DNA of 64,000 nt from Streptomyces sp. cg36 (lineage in GTDB: Bacteria; Actinomycetota; Actinomycetes; Streptomycetales; Streptomycetaceae), in assembly GCF_041080675.1 (NCBI RefSeq), contig NZ_CP163520.1, positions 8,213,501 to 8,277,500 of the forward strand. Reading direction: 5' to 3'. The stretch's first letter is position 1; the number at the start of each line of letters is the position of its first letter. The position numbers and the translations under genes were made by a program. The notes under the pieces were generated by a model. That model saw only the letters and a list, made by a program, of their open reading frames with translations, ran no database searches and had not been told where the DNA came from. Shown here piece after piece: positions 41,667 to 51,154 of the stretch.

Positions 41667-44600
41667 GTGAGACTCCTGGCGGGCGTGTTGCTGACCGCGC
41701 TGCTCGCCCCCCTCCTCGGCAGCTGGCCCGCACTGGCCGCCGAGCGCGCACTGCTCGACTTCCACCTCCGCAAGACCCAGCAGGAGAAGTCGGTCTCCGG
41801 CACCCCGGTAGCGGTGAAAACACCGGGCGGCGACCCGATGAGGGGCCGGGACTACCGTCCCGCCAAGGCGACTTGGCCCGCCGCGGGCACCGCCGAGGTC
41901 GACCTCTCCGACGCACCCGCCGCGCCCGCCCTGCGCTCCCTGGGCGCGGGCGCCCCGGCCGCCGGACGCGCCGCGGCCCAGGGCCTCAAGCAGGCCGGAA
42001 CGCTCCCGGTGAAGGTGGGCCGCACCGAGGCCCCGGCCCCGCTGAAGGCCGCCGCGCGCAGTGCCGCCTCGGCCCCTGCCCTCGACCCCGCCCCCGGCAA
42101 GGTCGGCATCTCCCTCCTCGACCGCACGGCGGCCCAGCAGGCCGGCGTGGACGGCCTGCTCGTTCGCCTTGAGCGCAAGGACGGCAAGACGGCAGGCGGG
42201 TCCATACGGGTCGAAATGGACTATTCCGCCTTTGCTCAGGCATACGGAGGGGACTGGGCCTCCCGGCTCACCCTGTTCCGCATGGGCGACGGCAAGAACG
42301 GCGGCCCGGCCGTCCCGCTCACCGGGGTGAAGAACAACCCCAAGCTGCGCACACTCAGCGCCGACGTGCCCCTCGCGGCCTTCGGCGCGGCCCCGGCCAC
42401 CTACGCCCTGGCCGCCCAGGCAGCCGGCGACGGCGGCAGCTTCAGCGCCTCCTCGCTCTCCGCCTCGCAGGCATGGGCCGAGGGCGGATCCTCGGGTGCC
42501 TTCACCTACTCGTACCCGGTCGAGACGCCGGAATCCCCGGCAGGCGAAGGCCCCACCGTCGCGCTCTCCTACAACTCCCAGGCGCTGGACGGCCGTACCT
42601 CGGCCACCAACAACCAGTCGTCCTGGATCGGCGACGGCTGGGACTACTCCACCGGCTACGTCGAGCGCTCCTACAAGTCCTGCTCGCAGGACATGGGAGG
42701 CGGCGCCAACAACACCGCCAAGACCGGCGACCTGTGCTGGGGCCCCGACATCGTCACGCTCTCCCTGGGCGGCTCCTCCTCACAGCTGGTGAAGGACGAG
42801 AAGACCGGTGTCTACCGGCCCACCAAGGACGCCGGCGAGAAGGTCGAGCGCCTGAGCGGCGCCAGCAACGGCACCGACGAGGGAGAGCACTGGAAGGTCA
42901 CCGCGACCGACGGCACCCAGTACTTCTTCGGCCTGAACCGCCTGCCCGGCTGGGGCACGGGCAAGGAGGAGACCAACTCCGCCTGGACCGTCCCCGTCGC
43001 CGGCAACAACAAGGGCGAGCCCGGCTACGCCACGGCGTTCGCGAACTCCTTCAAGACCCAGGGCTGGCGCTGGAACCTGGACTACGTCGTCGACCCGCAG
43101 GGCAACACCTCGACGTACTGGTACACCGCCGAGCGGAACAACTACGGCAAGAACAACGGCGACACCGGTACCTCCTACGTGCGCGGCGGCCACCTCAACG
43201 CCATCCGCTACGGGCAGAAGTCCGACGAGCTGTTCACCGCGAAGCCGCCCGCCGAAGTCGCCTTCACCACCGCCGAGCGGTGTGTGCCCGGCGCCGGTGT
43301 GGACTGCGACCCGGCCAAGCTGACGAAGACCACCGCGAAGAACTGGCCGGACACCCCGTTCGACCAGATCTGCGCGGACGGCGCCAAGTGCACCACGCAG
43401 AAGTCGCCGACCTTCTTCAGCCGCAAGCGCCTGACCGACATCACCACCCGTGTCCTCGTCGGCGGCGCCCTCAAGGACGTCGACTCCTACAAGCTGGAGC
43501 AGAGCTTCCCCGAGACCGGCGACGGCATGCCGCCGCCGCTGTGGCTGAAGTCCATCACCCGCACCGGCAAGGACGGCACTCCCGTCACCCTGCCGCCGGT
43601 CACCTTCACCGGCGAGCAGCTGGCCAACCGCGTCGACGGCCTGGAGGGCCTGGCGCCCATGGTCCGCTGGCGCGTGGCGTCCATCAAGACCGAAGCCGGC
43701 GGCGTCATCGGCGCCACCTACTCGGCCCCCGAGTGCACCCCCTCCTCGCTGCCCGAGCCCGCGACCAACGCCAAGCGCTGCTACCCGGTGTTCTGGGCCA
43801 AGGACGGCGCCGAGAAGCCGACCGTCGACTGGTTCCACAAGTACGTGGTCACCCGCGTCGTCGAGAGCGACACCACCGGCGGCGCCGCCGCCAAGGAGAG
43901 CTCCTACGAGTATCTGGGCGCCCCCGCCTGGCACTTCGACGACAGTGAGATGGCCAAGCCCGAGCACCGCACCTGGAGCCAGTGGCGCGGCTACGGCAAG
44001 GTGCGCACCCTGCTGGGCACCAAGGGCCAGGCCGGGCGGACCCAGACCGAGGCCGTCTTCTTCCGCGGCATGGACGGCGACAAGGCCGCCTCCGGAACCC
44101 GCTCGGTGAAGGTCGCCGACTCCGAGGGCCGCGAGATCACCGACGCCGACGCACTCGCCGGCACCGTCCGCGAGACGCTCAGCTACGACGGCGAGGGCGG
44201 CAAGCTGCTCGGCGCCGAGGCGTCCGACCCGTGGCTGCGCGGCGCGACCGCGTCCCGCCCGCGCACCGGTCTTGCCCCGCTCACCGCGTGGATGACCGCC
44301 ACCGCCGAGACCCGCACCCGCACCCTGGGCGAGGGCGAGCAGTGGATCCGCACCCGCAAGACCACCACGTACAACGACCACGGCGAAGCCGTCGAGGTCG
44401 ACGACGCCGGTGACCTGTCCACCGACTCCGACAACCTCTGCACGCGCACCACGTACGCGGAGAACGCGGACAAGTGGATGTTCGAGGACCCCGAGCGCGC
44501 CGAGACCGTCTCGGTGTCCTGCGCGGCCACCGTGCAGCGGCCCGGGGACGTGGTGACCGACACCGTCACCTCCTACGACGACAAGGGCAACGTCACCGAG

Positions 44601-47600
44601 GTCAAGGGCCTCAAGGACTACGCCGACGGCAAGGCGCAGTACAAGAGCGCGTCCAAGACCACGTACGACACCTACGGGCGTCCGCTGACCGAGGTCGACG
44701 CGAGCGGCAGGACCAGCCGGACCGAGTACGTCCCGGCCACCGGCGCCAACCCGGTCAAGACGACCGAGACCGACGTCCTGGGCAACGTCACCACCCTGGA
44801 GATCAACCCGACGCGCGACCTGCCGCTGGCGCAGACCGACCCCAACGGGCGGCGCACCGACGCGGACTACGACGCGCTCGGCCGCACCCTCGCCGTCTGG
44901 GCACCGGGACGCACCAAGGACACCCAGACGCCCTCGGTGCGCTACCGCTACGAGATGTCGCAGACCAAGCCCTCCGTGGTGACCACGGAGACGCTGAAGG
45001 ACGACGGCAACTACGCCGCCTCCAACGTGATCTACGACGCCCTGCTGCGCGAGCGCCAGACCCAGGTTCCCGCGGTCGGCGGCGGCCGGGTCAACGAGGA
45101 CAGCGTCTTCGACTCACGCGGCCTGGAGATCGCCCACAACGGTCCCTACTACAACGACCAGGCCGTCACCGGCGACCTGCTCAAGCCCAACGACAACGAG
45201 CTCCAGCGCGCCACCGGCTACGTCTACGACGGCGCCGGCCGGCCCACGGCGTCGGTGTTCTACTCCCTCGGCGACGAGAAGTGGCGCACCACCACGACGT
45301 ACGCGGGCAACGTCACCACCACCGTCCCGCCCAGGGGCGGCACGCCCACCACCACGGTCGTCGACGTCCGCGGGCACGTGGTGGAGCAGCGCCAGCACCG
45401 CACCACCACCGGGCCGGGCACCTTCGACACCACGAAGTACACCTACACCCCCGAGGGCGACCTCGCCACCATCACCGACGCGGCGGGCAACACCTGGACC
45501 AACACCTACGACGTCGCGGGCAACCGGACCAAGGTCACCGACCCCGACTCCGGCACCCAGTCCATGGCCTACGACGACCAGGGCCACCTCACCTCCACCA
45601 CGGACGCGCGGGGCAAGAAGACGTCGTACGAGTACGACATCGCGGGCCGCAAGACCGCCGAGTACGAGGGCGGCACCGACGGCACCAAGCTCGCCTCCTG
45701 GTCCTACGACTCCCTGGCCAAGGGATATCTGAGCTCCTCCACCCGCTACCAGGACGGCCGCGCCTACACCGAGGCCATCGACGGCTACACCGACGACTAC
45801 CAGCCCACGGGTATGACGGTCACCGTCCCGGCCGAGGAGACGGGCCTGGCGGGCACGTACAACGTCAAGTTCGGCTACACCACCACCGGCCAGATCGCCT
45901 GGGAGCAGTACGAGGCCAAGGGCGGCCTGAAGGCCGAGCGCGTCACCCACACCTACACCGCGGACGGCGTGCCGGCCGCGACCACGGGCGGCGGGGTGCG
46001 CTACGTCCAGGAGAGCAGCTACTCGCCGTTCGGCGAGGCCACGCAGCTGGTGCACGGCACCGCCGGCGCGCGCGTCGGCGTGACCACCACCTATGACGAG
46101 GCCACCCGGCGCCTGGAGCGCTCGGTCGTGGACCGCGAAGTCACGGGCGGGGCCAACACCGACGACCGCTCCTACGTCTACGACCCGATGGGCAACGTCC
46201 TGGGGATCAACTCCAAGCAGGACAACAACGCGCTGGGCACCGACAACCAGTGCTTCCGCTACGACTACCTCGGCCGTACCACGGACTCCTGGACGCCGAA
46301 GTCCGGCTGTGCCGCGGACTCCGCGCCCAAGGCCGAGGACCTGGCGGGGCTCGCCCCGTACTGGCACTCCTACACCTACGACGTGATGGGCAACCGCACC
46401 TCGCGGACCACCCACGACACCACGGGGAACACCGCCAAGGACATCAAGGACACCTACACCTACAACGCGCCGGGCACCGCCCAGCCGCACGCCGTGCGCA
46501 AGGTCACCACGACCGGCGGCATGACGGGCGAGTCGTCCTTCGACTACGACGAGTCCGGCAACACCGTCAAGCGCACCCTCCCGGAGCTGCCCAAGGGCCA
46601 GTCGCTGAAGTGGGACGCCAGCGGCGACCTCGTCGCCGCCGACACCGAGGGCAACACCAGCAGCTACCTCTACGACGCCGAGGGCAAGCAGCTCATCACC
46701 CGCGGCCCGCAGGGCGTCACCCTCAACCTGGGCGACGAGCAGTTCACCTGGGACCCGGCGAAGAAGTCGCTGCGCGGCACGCGCTACTACACCCACGGCG
46801 ACGAGCAGGTCGCCGTACGCACCGCCGCCGACGACGGCACGACCCCGGTCAGCTACCTCATCAACGACCACCACGGCACCAACGTCACCCAGATCGGCTC
46901 GGTCGGCCTGGACGTGACGCGGCGCACCCTGGACGAGTTCGGCAACGAGCGGCTCAAGCAGTCCGCGCCGTGGACCGGGAACAAGGGGTTCGTGGGCGGC
47001 ACGCTCGACCGGACCACCGGGCTCACCCAGCTCGGCGCCCGCCCCTACGACCCGCAGCTCGGCCGGTTCATCTCGGTCGACCCGGTCCTGGACCCGACCA
47101 GTCCGCAGCAGCTCAACGCGTACCAGTACGCCAACAGCGCGCCCGCGACGATCTCGGACCCGGACGGGACCTGGTGGGGCGAAAGCGTGTGGAAGAAGGC
47201 CAAGAAGAAGGTGGCGACGGTCACCCACAAGGCCACGAACTGGGTGAAGCAGAAAGTCGTCGCCCCGGTCGTCAAGCAGGTCAAGAAGGTCTACCACAAG
47301 TACGTACCGAAAAAGCTCCAGAAGATCGTCCGGAGCGTCAAGCAGAAGGCGACCAAGATCTGGAAGTCCACCAAGCGGTGGGTGAAGACCAAGGTCTGGC
47401 CTACAATCAAGCGGGCCTATCACGCCACGCGCAAATACGTGGCCAAGCAGGTCAAGGCGGCGGGCAACCGGATCCGCAAGGCCGGGGACTCGGTCTCCAG
47501 CGGAGCGAAGAAGGCGTCCGACGCGATTTCGCACAAGGTCGACTCCTTCAAGAGTGACTGGAAGCACAAGGTGGTCGACGTGGCCATCGGCGCGGTCGCG

Positions 47601-47954
47601 GCCGCGGGTACCGCGGCCTGCGTCGCCTCGGTCGTCTGCGGTGGCGGTCTGTTCATCGTCGGCGCCGCGGCCCTGTTCACCGCGGGCCTCGGCGCCCACA
47701 TGGCGGTCGCCTCGGACGACGAGCGCAGAAAGGGCGGAACCCAGTTCCTGCTGCGCACGGGCAAGGCGGAAGCCAAGGGCATCATCAGCGGAACACTGTT
47801 CGGCCGCGGCCTGGTGGGCGGACTGCTCAAGGGCGCGAAGTCCCCGGCGGTCTCCGCGCTCAGCAGCCGGTCCGGATCGTCGCCCTTGTTGTACGGCGTA
47901 CCCAGAAGCCAGTGGGGAAGCACGATCGTGAACCACGTGCGGAACCTCTTCTAG
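41667..47954 (+). CDS. Secreted RHS/YD-repeat protein with Lys-rich, membrane-active-looking C-terminus
   Basis: The product is about 2,095 residues from GTG 41667, which begins the signal-like LLAGVLLTALLAPLLGSWPA; earlier in-frame starts to 41538 are possible. After the SpvB/TcdB-like N-terminal region (TYSYPVETPESPAGEGPTVA, SSWIGDGWDYSTGYVERSY) come many YD repeats. The RHS core signature LTQLGARPYDPQLGRFISVD lies near residue 1,790. The remaining ~270 residues are the variable tip. It has a long Lys-rich part (VWKKAKKKVATVTHKATNWV and similar), a hydrophobic stretch near VAIGAVAAAGTAACVASVV, and ends VNHVRNLF. RHS shells usually encapsulate a toxin; this tip matches none I know. The next two small genes could be immunity genes. 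Confidence 0.88.
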   Translation: MRLLAGVLLTALLAPLLGSWPALAAERALLDFHLRKTQQEKSVSGTPVAVKTPGGDPMRGRDYRPAKATWPAAGTAEVDLSDAPAAPALRSLGAGAPAAGRAAAQGLKQAGTLPVKVGRTEAPAPLKAAARSAASAPALDPAPGKVGISLLDRTAAQQAGVDGLLVRLERKDGKTAGGSIRVEMDYSAFAQAYGGDWASRLTLFRMGDGKNGGPAVPLTGVKNNPKLRTLSADVPLAAFGAAPATYALAAQAAGDGGSFSASSLSASQAWAEGGSSGAFTYSYPVETPESPAGEGPTVALSYNSQALDGRTSATNNQSSWIGDGWDYSTGYVERSYKSCSQDMGGGANNTAKTGDLCWGPDIVTLSLGGSSSQLVKDEKTGVYRPTKDAGEKVERLSGASNGTDEGEHWKVTATDGTQYFFGLNRLPGWGTGKEETNSAWTVPVAGNNKGEPGYATAFANSFKTQGWRWNLDYVVDPQGNTSTYWYTAERNNYGKNNGDTGTSYVRGGHLNAIRYGQKSDELFTAKPPAEVAFTTAERCVPGAGVDCDPAKLTKTTAKNWPDTPFDQICADGAKCTTQKSPTFFSRKRLTDITTRVLVGGALKDVDSYKLEQSFPETGDGMPPPLWLKSITRTGKDGTPVTLPPVTFTGEQLANRVDGLEGLAPMVRWRVASIKTEAGGVIGATYSAPECTPSSLPEPATNAKRCYPVFWAKDGAEKPTVDWFHKYVVTRVVESDTTGGAAAKESSYEYLGAPAWHFDDSEMAKPEHRTWSQWRGYGKVRTLLGTKGQAGRTQTEAVFFRGMDGDKAASGTRSVKVADSEGREITDADALAGTVRETLSYDGEGGKLLGAEASDPWLRGATASRPRTGLAPLTAWMTATAETRTRTLGEGEQWIRTRKTTTYNDHGEAVEVDDAGDLSTDSDNLCTRTTYAENADKWMFEDPERAETVSVSCAATVQRPGDVVTDTVTSYDDKGNVTEVKGLKDYADGKAQYKSASKTTYDTYGRPLTEVDASGRTSRTEYVPATGANPVKTTETDVLGNVTTLEINPTRDLPLAQTDPNGRRTDADYDALGRTLAVWAPGRTKDTQTPSVRYRYEMSQTKPSVVTTETLKDDGNYAASNVIYDALLRERQTQVPAVGGGRVNEDSVFDSRGLEIAHNGPYYNDQAVTGDLLKPNDNELQRATGYVYDGAGRPTASVFYSLGDEKWRTTTTYAGNVTTTVPPRGGTPTTTVVDVRGHVVEQRQHRTTTGPGTFDTTKYTYTPEGDLATITDAAGNTWTNTYDVAGNRTKVTDPDSGTQSMAYDDQGHLTSTTDARGKKTSYEYDIAGRKTAEYEGGTDGTKLASWSYDSLAKGYLSSSTRYQDGRAYTEAIDGYTDDYQPTGMTVTVPAEETGLAGTYNVKFGYTTTGQIAWEQYEAKGGLKAERVTHTYTADGVPAATTGGGVRYVQESSYSPFGEATQLVHGTAGARVGVTTTYDEATRRLERSVVDREVTGGANTDDRSYVYDPMGNVLGINSKQDNNALGTDNQCFRYDYLGRTTDSWTPKSGCAADSAPKAEDLAGLAPYWHSYTYDVMGNRTSRTTHDTTGNTAKDIKDTYTYNAPGTAQPHAVRKVTTTGGMTGESSFDYDESGNTVKRTLPELPKGQSLKWDASGDLVAADTEGNTSSYLYDAEGKQLITRGPQGVTLNLGDEQFTWDPAKKSLRGTRYYTHGDEQVAVRTAADDGTTPVSYLINDHHGTNVTQIGSVGLDVTRRTLDEFGNERLKQSAPWTGNKGFVGGTLDRTTGLTQLGARPYDPQLGRFISVDPVLDPTSPQQLNAYQYANSAPATISDPDGTWWGESVWKKAKKKVATVTHKATNWVKQKVVAPVVKQVKKVYHKYVPKKLQKIVRSVKQKATKIWKSTKRWVKTKVWPTIKRAYHATRKYVAKQVKAAGNRIRKAGDSVSSGAKKASDAISHKVDSFKSDWKHKVVDVAIGAVAAAGTAACVASVVCGGGLFIVGAAALFTAGLGAHMAVASDDERRKGGTQFLLRTGKAEAKGIISGTLFGRGLVGGLLKGAKSPAVSALSSRSGSSPLLYGVPRSQWGSTIVNHVRNLF

Positions 47955-48110
47955 GGTGGGTCCCGGTGGGCGTCGGATGCATTCCGGCGCCCACCTGCCG
48001 CGCCACCGCTCCACTCCCGGAGCGGCGGCGCGGAAAAGCGCAGACAGAATTGCCGGACGCGGAATCCGCGGACACGGAAGCCGACACGAAAGCGGATACG
48101 GAAAAGGAAA

Positions 48111-48536
48111 ATGTCGACCATCATCGAGATGCTTCTGATCCTCGCGGTGGCGGGTGCCACGACGCGGGTCGTGATGTCCGTGCGACGCCGCCGGGCAGCC
48201 GAGCGGTCCGCCCAGCTGCGGGACGGAAACCGCGTGGAGATCCCCTGCCGCATCACCTGGAAGCAGGGGACGGGCAGCCGGCGGTCGGTCTACGGAAAGC
48301 TGACCGCGGCCCCGGACGGCGGCCAGGTCCTCTTCGTCCGCCCGATGCGCTCTGCCGTGCCGGTCCCGGCGGGCCGGATCGCGCAGACGGCGAACAGCTG
48401 GCGGGCCGGGAACACCGACCTGCTCTACCGGACCCTGGACGGCCAGGAGATCCGGATCATGACGAGCGCCCCCGACACCAAGGCCGTCACGGCGCTGCTC
48501 GGCCGCCCCGGCACCAGCACGGGCGGTACCAAGTGA
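48111..48536 (+). CDS. Small membrane-anchored protein, DUF2550-like
   Basis: The product is 141 residues. One N-terminal transmembrane helix (TIIEMLLILAVAGATTRVVM) is followed by a basic cluster, VRRRRAAERS, and a small beta-rich cytoplasmic domain (RVEIPCRITWKQGTGSRRSV, GQVLFVRPMRSAVPVPAGRI, LLYRTLDGQEIRIMTSAP). The layout resembles actinobacterial DUF2550 proteins. It lies 156 nt after the RHS gene and its stop overlaps the next gene's GTG. It could be an immunity protein or unrelated. Confidence 0.6.
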   Translation: MSTIIEMLLILAVAGATTRVVMSVRRRRAAERSAQLRDGNRVEIPCRITWKQGTGSRRSVYGKLTAAPDGGQVLFVRPMRSAVPVPAGRIAQTANSWRAGNTDLLYRTLDGQEIRIMTSAPDTKAVTALLGRPGTSTGGTK

Positions 48537-48847
48537 GCCACGACCCCAACTTCGGGACCGGACCCGGCGACGGGCACGACCCCCACGCACGCGCCGCCGC
48601 CGACGAAGCCGCCGAGCGGGAGGCCCTGCGCGCCGACCTGCCCGACGCGCACTTCGGACTGGCCGCCGCCATCATCCTGTCGGCTCTCGTCGGAGCCTTC
48701 GTCGCACCGCTCTACGGGCTGCTCGTCGCGGGTGCCTTCGCCGCGATCTTCCTCGTCGTCCTCGGCGCGCAGTGTCTGGCCGGCTTCACCTGGGAGTCTG
48801 TCCGCCGGGCGTATCTGGTCACCTTCGTCTGGGGCCGCTGGCTCTGA
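48533..48847 (+). CDS. Small membrane protein coupled to the DUF2550-like gene
   Basis: The product is 104 residues. The N-terminal 40 residues are acidic and His-rich (SHDPNFGTGPGDGHDPHARA). Two transmembrane helices follow (FGLAAAIILSALVGAFVAPL and GLLVAGAFAAIFLVVLGAQC), ending RAYLVTFVWGRWL. The GTG start overlaps the previous stop (GTGA), so the pair is co-translated. No family is recognised. A two-helix protein after an RHS gene with a possible membrane-active tip is a reasonable immunity candidate, but this is inference. Confidence 0.6.
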   Translation: MSHDPNFGTGPGDGHDPHARAAADEAAEREALRADLPDAHFGLAAAIILSALVGAFVAPLYGLLVAGAFAAIFLVVLGAQCLAGFTWESVRRAYLVTFVWGRWL

Positions 48848-48943
48848 CCACCCGGGGCGCGCGCCACGGGCGCACGCCCACGCGGTCGGCCCGCCTCTCC
48901 CTCTCCACGTTCCCTCTACGTCTGCTCAAGGAAGTCCGTCCCC

Positions 48944-49684
48944 GTGCTGAACCGTTCCACCCGACGCCGCACCACCCTGGGGGCACTGGCCGTGCTGCTG
49001 TGCACCGGCGCTGCTGCCTGCTCCTCCGGGAGCGGGGAAAAGGCCGAGCCCGCGCCGACCGTCTCCACGGTCGGCCCGACCGCGCGCGCCGGGCAGGCGA
49101 TGGCGACGCTCGCCACCCTGCCCGCCAAGCTCGGCGCCGACGGGGTCTCGCTGGTCGTCGGCAAGGACTCCGCTCCGCACACGGTGAAGGTGCTGGAGGA
49201 CCCGCGCTGCCCGTACTGCGCCAAGTTCGAGACCGCGGCAGGCCCGAAGCTCGCCGAGCTCACGGCCGACGGCAAGATCAAGATCGAGTACACCATCGCC
49301 TCGTTCCTCGACGCGAACCTCGGCGGCAGCGGCTCGGCCAACGCCGCCCGGGCCCTGCGCGCCTCCGTCGACGCGGGCAAGTTCCCGCAGTTCCACGCGG
49401 CCCTCTACGCCTCCCAGCCCAAGGAGTCGGTCGACGGCTTCACGCCCGCCTTCCTGCTGACGGTCGCCGACCAGGTGCCCGGGCTGCGCGGCGCCGCCTT
49501 CGACAAGGCGGTCGGCTCCGGCGCCCACGCCGACTGGTCCGCCCGCGCCGAGAAGGCATTCGAGACGTCGGGCGCACGCGGCACGCCCACGGTCCTCCTG
49601 GACGGCAGGCCCCTCGGACCCGATGACGCGCTGTACGAGGCGGGCGCCTTCACGAAGGCGCTCAAGGAACGCGGCATCGGCTGA
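48944..49684 (+). CDS. DsbA-like thioredoxin-fold lipoprotein
   Basis: The product is 246 residues. The basic start MLNRSTRRRTTLGALAVLLC contains the lipobox LCTGAAAC, so it is probably a membrane-tethered lipoprotein. The thioredoxin fold has KVLEDPRCPYCAKFETAAG with the redox pair Cys89-Pro-Tyr-Cys92. A helical insertion follows (ANAARALRASVDAGKFPQFH, then ALYASQPKESVDGF), and then the cis-Pro loop SGARGTPTVLLDG. It would oxidise or isomerise disulfides in exported proteins, which are abundant around it. The GTG at 48944 was chosen. Its substrate set is unknown. Confidence 0.9.
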   Translation: MLNRSTRRRTTLGALAVLLCTGAAACSSGSGEKAEPAPTVSTVGPTARAGQAMATLATLPAKLGADGVSLVVGKDSAPHTVKVLEDPRCPYCAKFETAAGPKLAELTADGKIKIEYTIASFLDANLGGSGSANAARALRASVDAGKFPQFHAALYASQPKESVDGFTPAFLLTVADQVPGLRGAAFDKAVGSGAHADWSARAEKAFETSGARGTPTVLLDGRPLGPDDALYEAGAFTKALKERGIG

Positions 49685-50014
49685 TCCCTCGGGGTGGGTG
49701 CCCCCGAGTGCCCTGACCACGTCCTGGCCCTTGCGTTCGCCGGCTTCGGCCTGCCGCTGTGCCGCCCCTGCCCTGGTCCGGCAGACCTCGCGGTAGCGCG
49801 GGTCTGTGGCCTGTGGCCGGTTCGAGTCGACGGCTTCCACGGCTTCCGGTGGCCGTCGGTGAACTTCCCTATGGAGGTCGTAAACGGCCCGCCGAGGGCG
49901 TGTGATCCGTTCGGGTGAGGAAAATCGGTTCAGCGTGTGGCGGGGAGTGACCGGGCCAGAAGGAAGCCGGAAGGGTGACTGCCGTAGGTCTACCGCTTCT
50001 TGAGGAGACGTCCC
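49685..50014. other. Gap with no recognised gene
   Basis: 330 nt between the DsbA-like gene and a small secreted gene. Open frames here are short and lack recognisable domains. GAGGAG near 50002 is the ribosome-binding site for the next gene. Confidence 0.4.
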
Positions 50015-50362
50015 ATGCTGCTTCGCCGTGCTTCCCTCGCCGCCTTCGGCGCCTTCACCCTCCTGCTGGCCATCCCGTCCTCGGCCTCCGCCGCCGTGGG
50101 CGAGTTCCAGTACTCCTACGTCGGCTTGGACGGCAAGCCCCACGTCCGCATCCTGCTCGACCCCGACAGCCGTGAGTGCATCACCCTGTCCGAGGTCGCC
50201 GACCCCGCCGCCAGTGAGCCTGCGCACTCCCCGCGCAACCGCACCACCTCGACGGCCACGGTCTTCACCGGACCCGACTGCGACGGCGACTACTTCACGC
50301 TGCGCCCGCTCGTCGGCCGCGGCAGCGAGCGGCTGAAGCTCCGCTCCGTCGTCTTCAGCTGA
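50015..50362 (+). CDS. Small secreted protein
   Basis: The product is 115 residues. The signal peptide MLLRRASLAAFGAFTLLLAI has a cleavage site near SASAA. The mature part contains VGEFQYSYVGLDGKPHVRIL, SRECITLSEVAD and PDCDGDYFTLRPLVGRGSER, with two Cys. The spacing of aromatic strands with a closing VVFS is reminiscent of a single beta/gamma-crystallin-like or proteinase-inhibitor-like motif, but I do not claim it. GAGGAG is well placed before ATG 50015; ATG 50000 is an alternative. Confidence 0.7.
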   Translation: MLLRRASLAAFGAFTLLLAIPSSASAAVGEFQYSYVGLDGKPHVRILLDPDSRECITLSEVADPAASEPAHSPRNRTTSTATVFTGPDCDGDYFTLRPLVGRGSERLKLRSVVFS

Positions 50363-51154
50363 GCCAACTGGGCCGGGCCCGAACCCGTAGCGGGGCGGGA
50401 GGCGTTCGTCGGCCGCCCTCCCCGCGACGAGGACGCCTCCGGCCTGCGATGAGTTCGGGCCGGAATCACGGCTCCTGAGAAGTGGGGGAATCGGGCCATG
50501 CGCGATGCTCCGCACAAGTGCCGGCCGGGGAAGGAACCCCGGGTGACCTCGTCCACCGGTCCCGTCGGTCGACGCACCGTCAGCCCCCAGCCCTGGTAGC
50601 GCCCGAGGCGATCGCACACGGGAGCTTGGGGAGCTGCTCGTCGCCGAGCTCGTTCAGCGGCAGCTCGTCGGCACTCGGCATGGCCGCGACAATACCGACC
50701 CGTCGGTGTGCCGGAGTCGCGGTTGCACGGGAGAACATGGGTCGCGGTGGCCGCCCGCCACCCGGCGCCCCGGCCGCCCTCGGACCCGGACGGCGGGGTC
50801 CATCGCGCGGGTCTTGGGGGCGGCCTTACGTGTAACTCCTGCGGCCCGGCCGCGATTTCGGCGTGTTCGGTGGCCAATCGCCGCTTTGGGCGTGCCGGGG
50901 GAGGACACGGAGTGCGCGCATCGCTCGCGTGATCGGTGCAGTGAGGTCTGGCGCATCTCCCCGGGCCGGTCCGATTCGACCACTGCCGGAGTGCCTGGCG
51001 GATTCGGCCCGGGACATGGCATCAGCGCCTGGTAAAAGTGTCCTCCTGGCACCGGCCGTTCGCCGCGCCGCGCGCGAAGTACCCCTAGCCTTACGGGAGA
51101 TGAGGGGCGACGCCCGGACGGACGGGCCGCACCGTTCGAGGGGGTGGGGGCGAG
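50363..51154. other. Long gap, no supported gene
   Basis: 792 nt with open frames in both strands but none that pairs a ribosome-binding site with a recognisable protein. Conflicting phases suggest decayed coding sequence around 50480-50900. The last 100 nt should hold the promoter of the nSTAND-WD40 gene. Confidence 0.4.

Noticed and set aside
45114..48590. Very long open frame of over 1,100 codons on the minus strand
   Set aside because: It is antisense to the RHS gene, with low-complexity Gly/Val/Arg composition produced by GC-rich third positions; no domains and no start signal.
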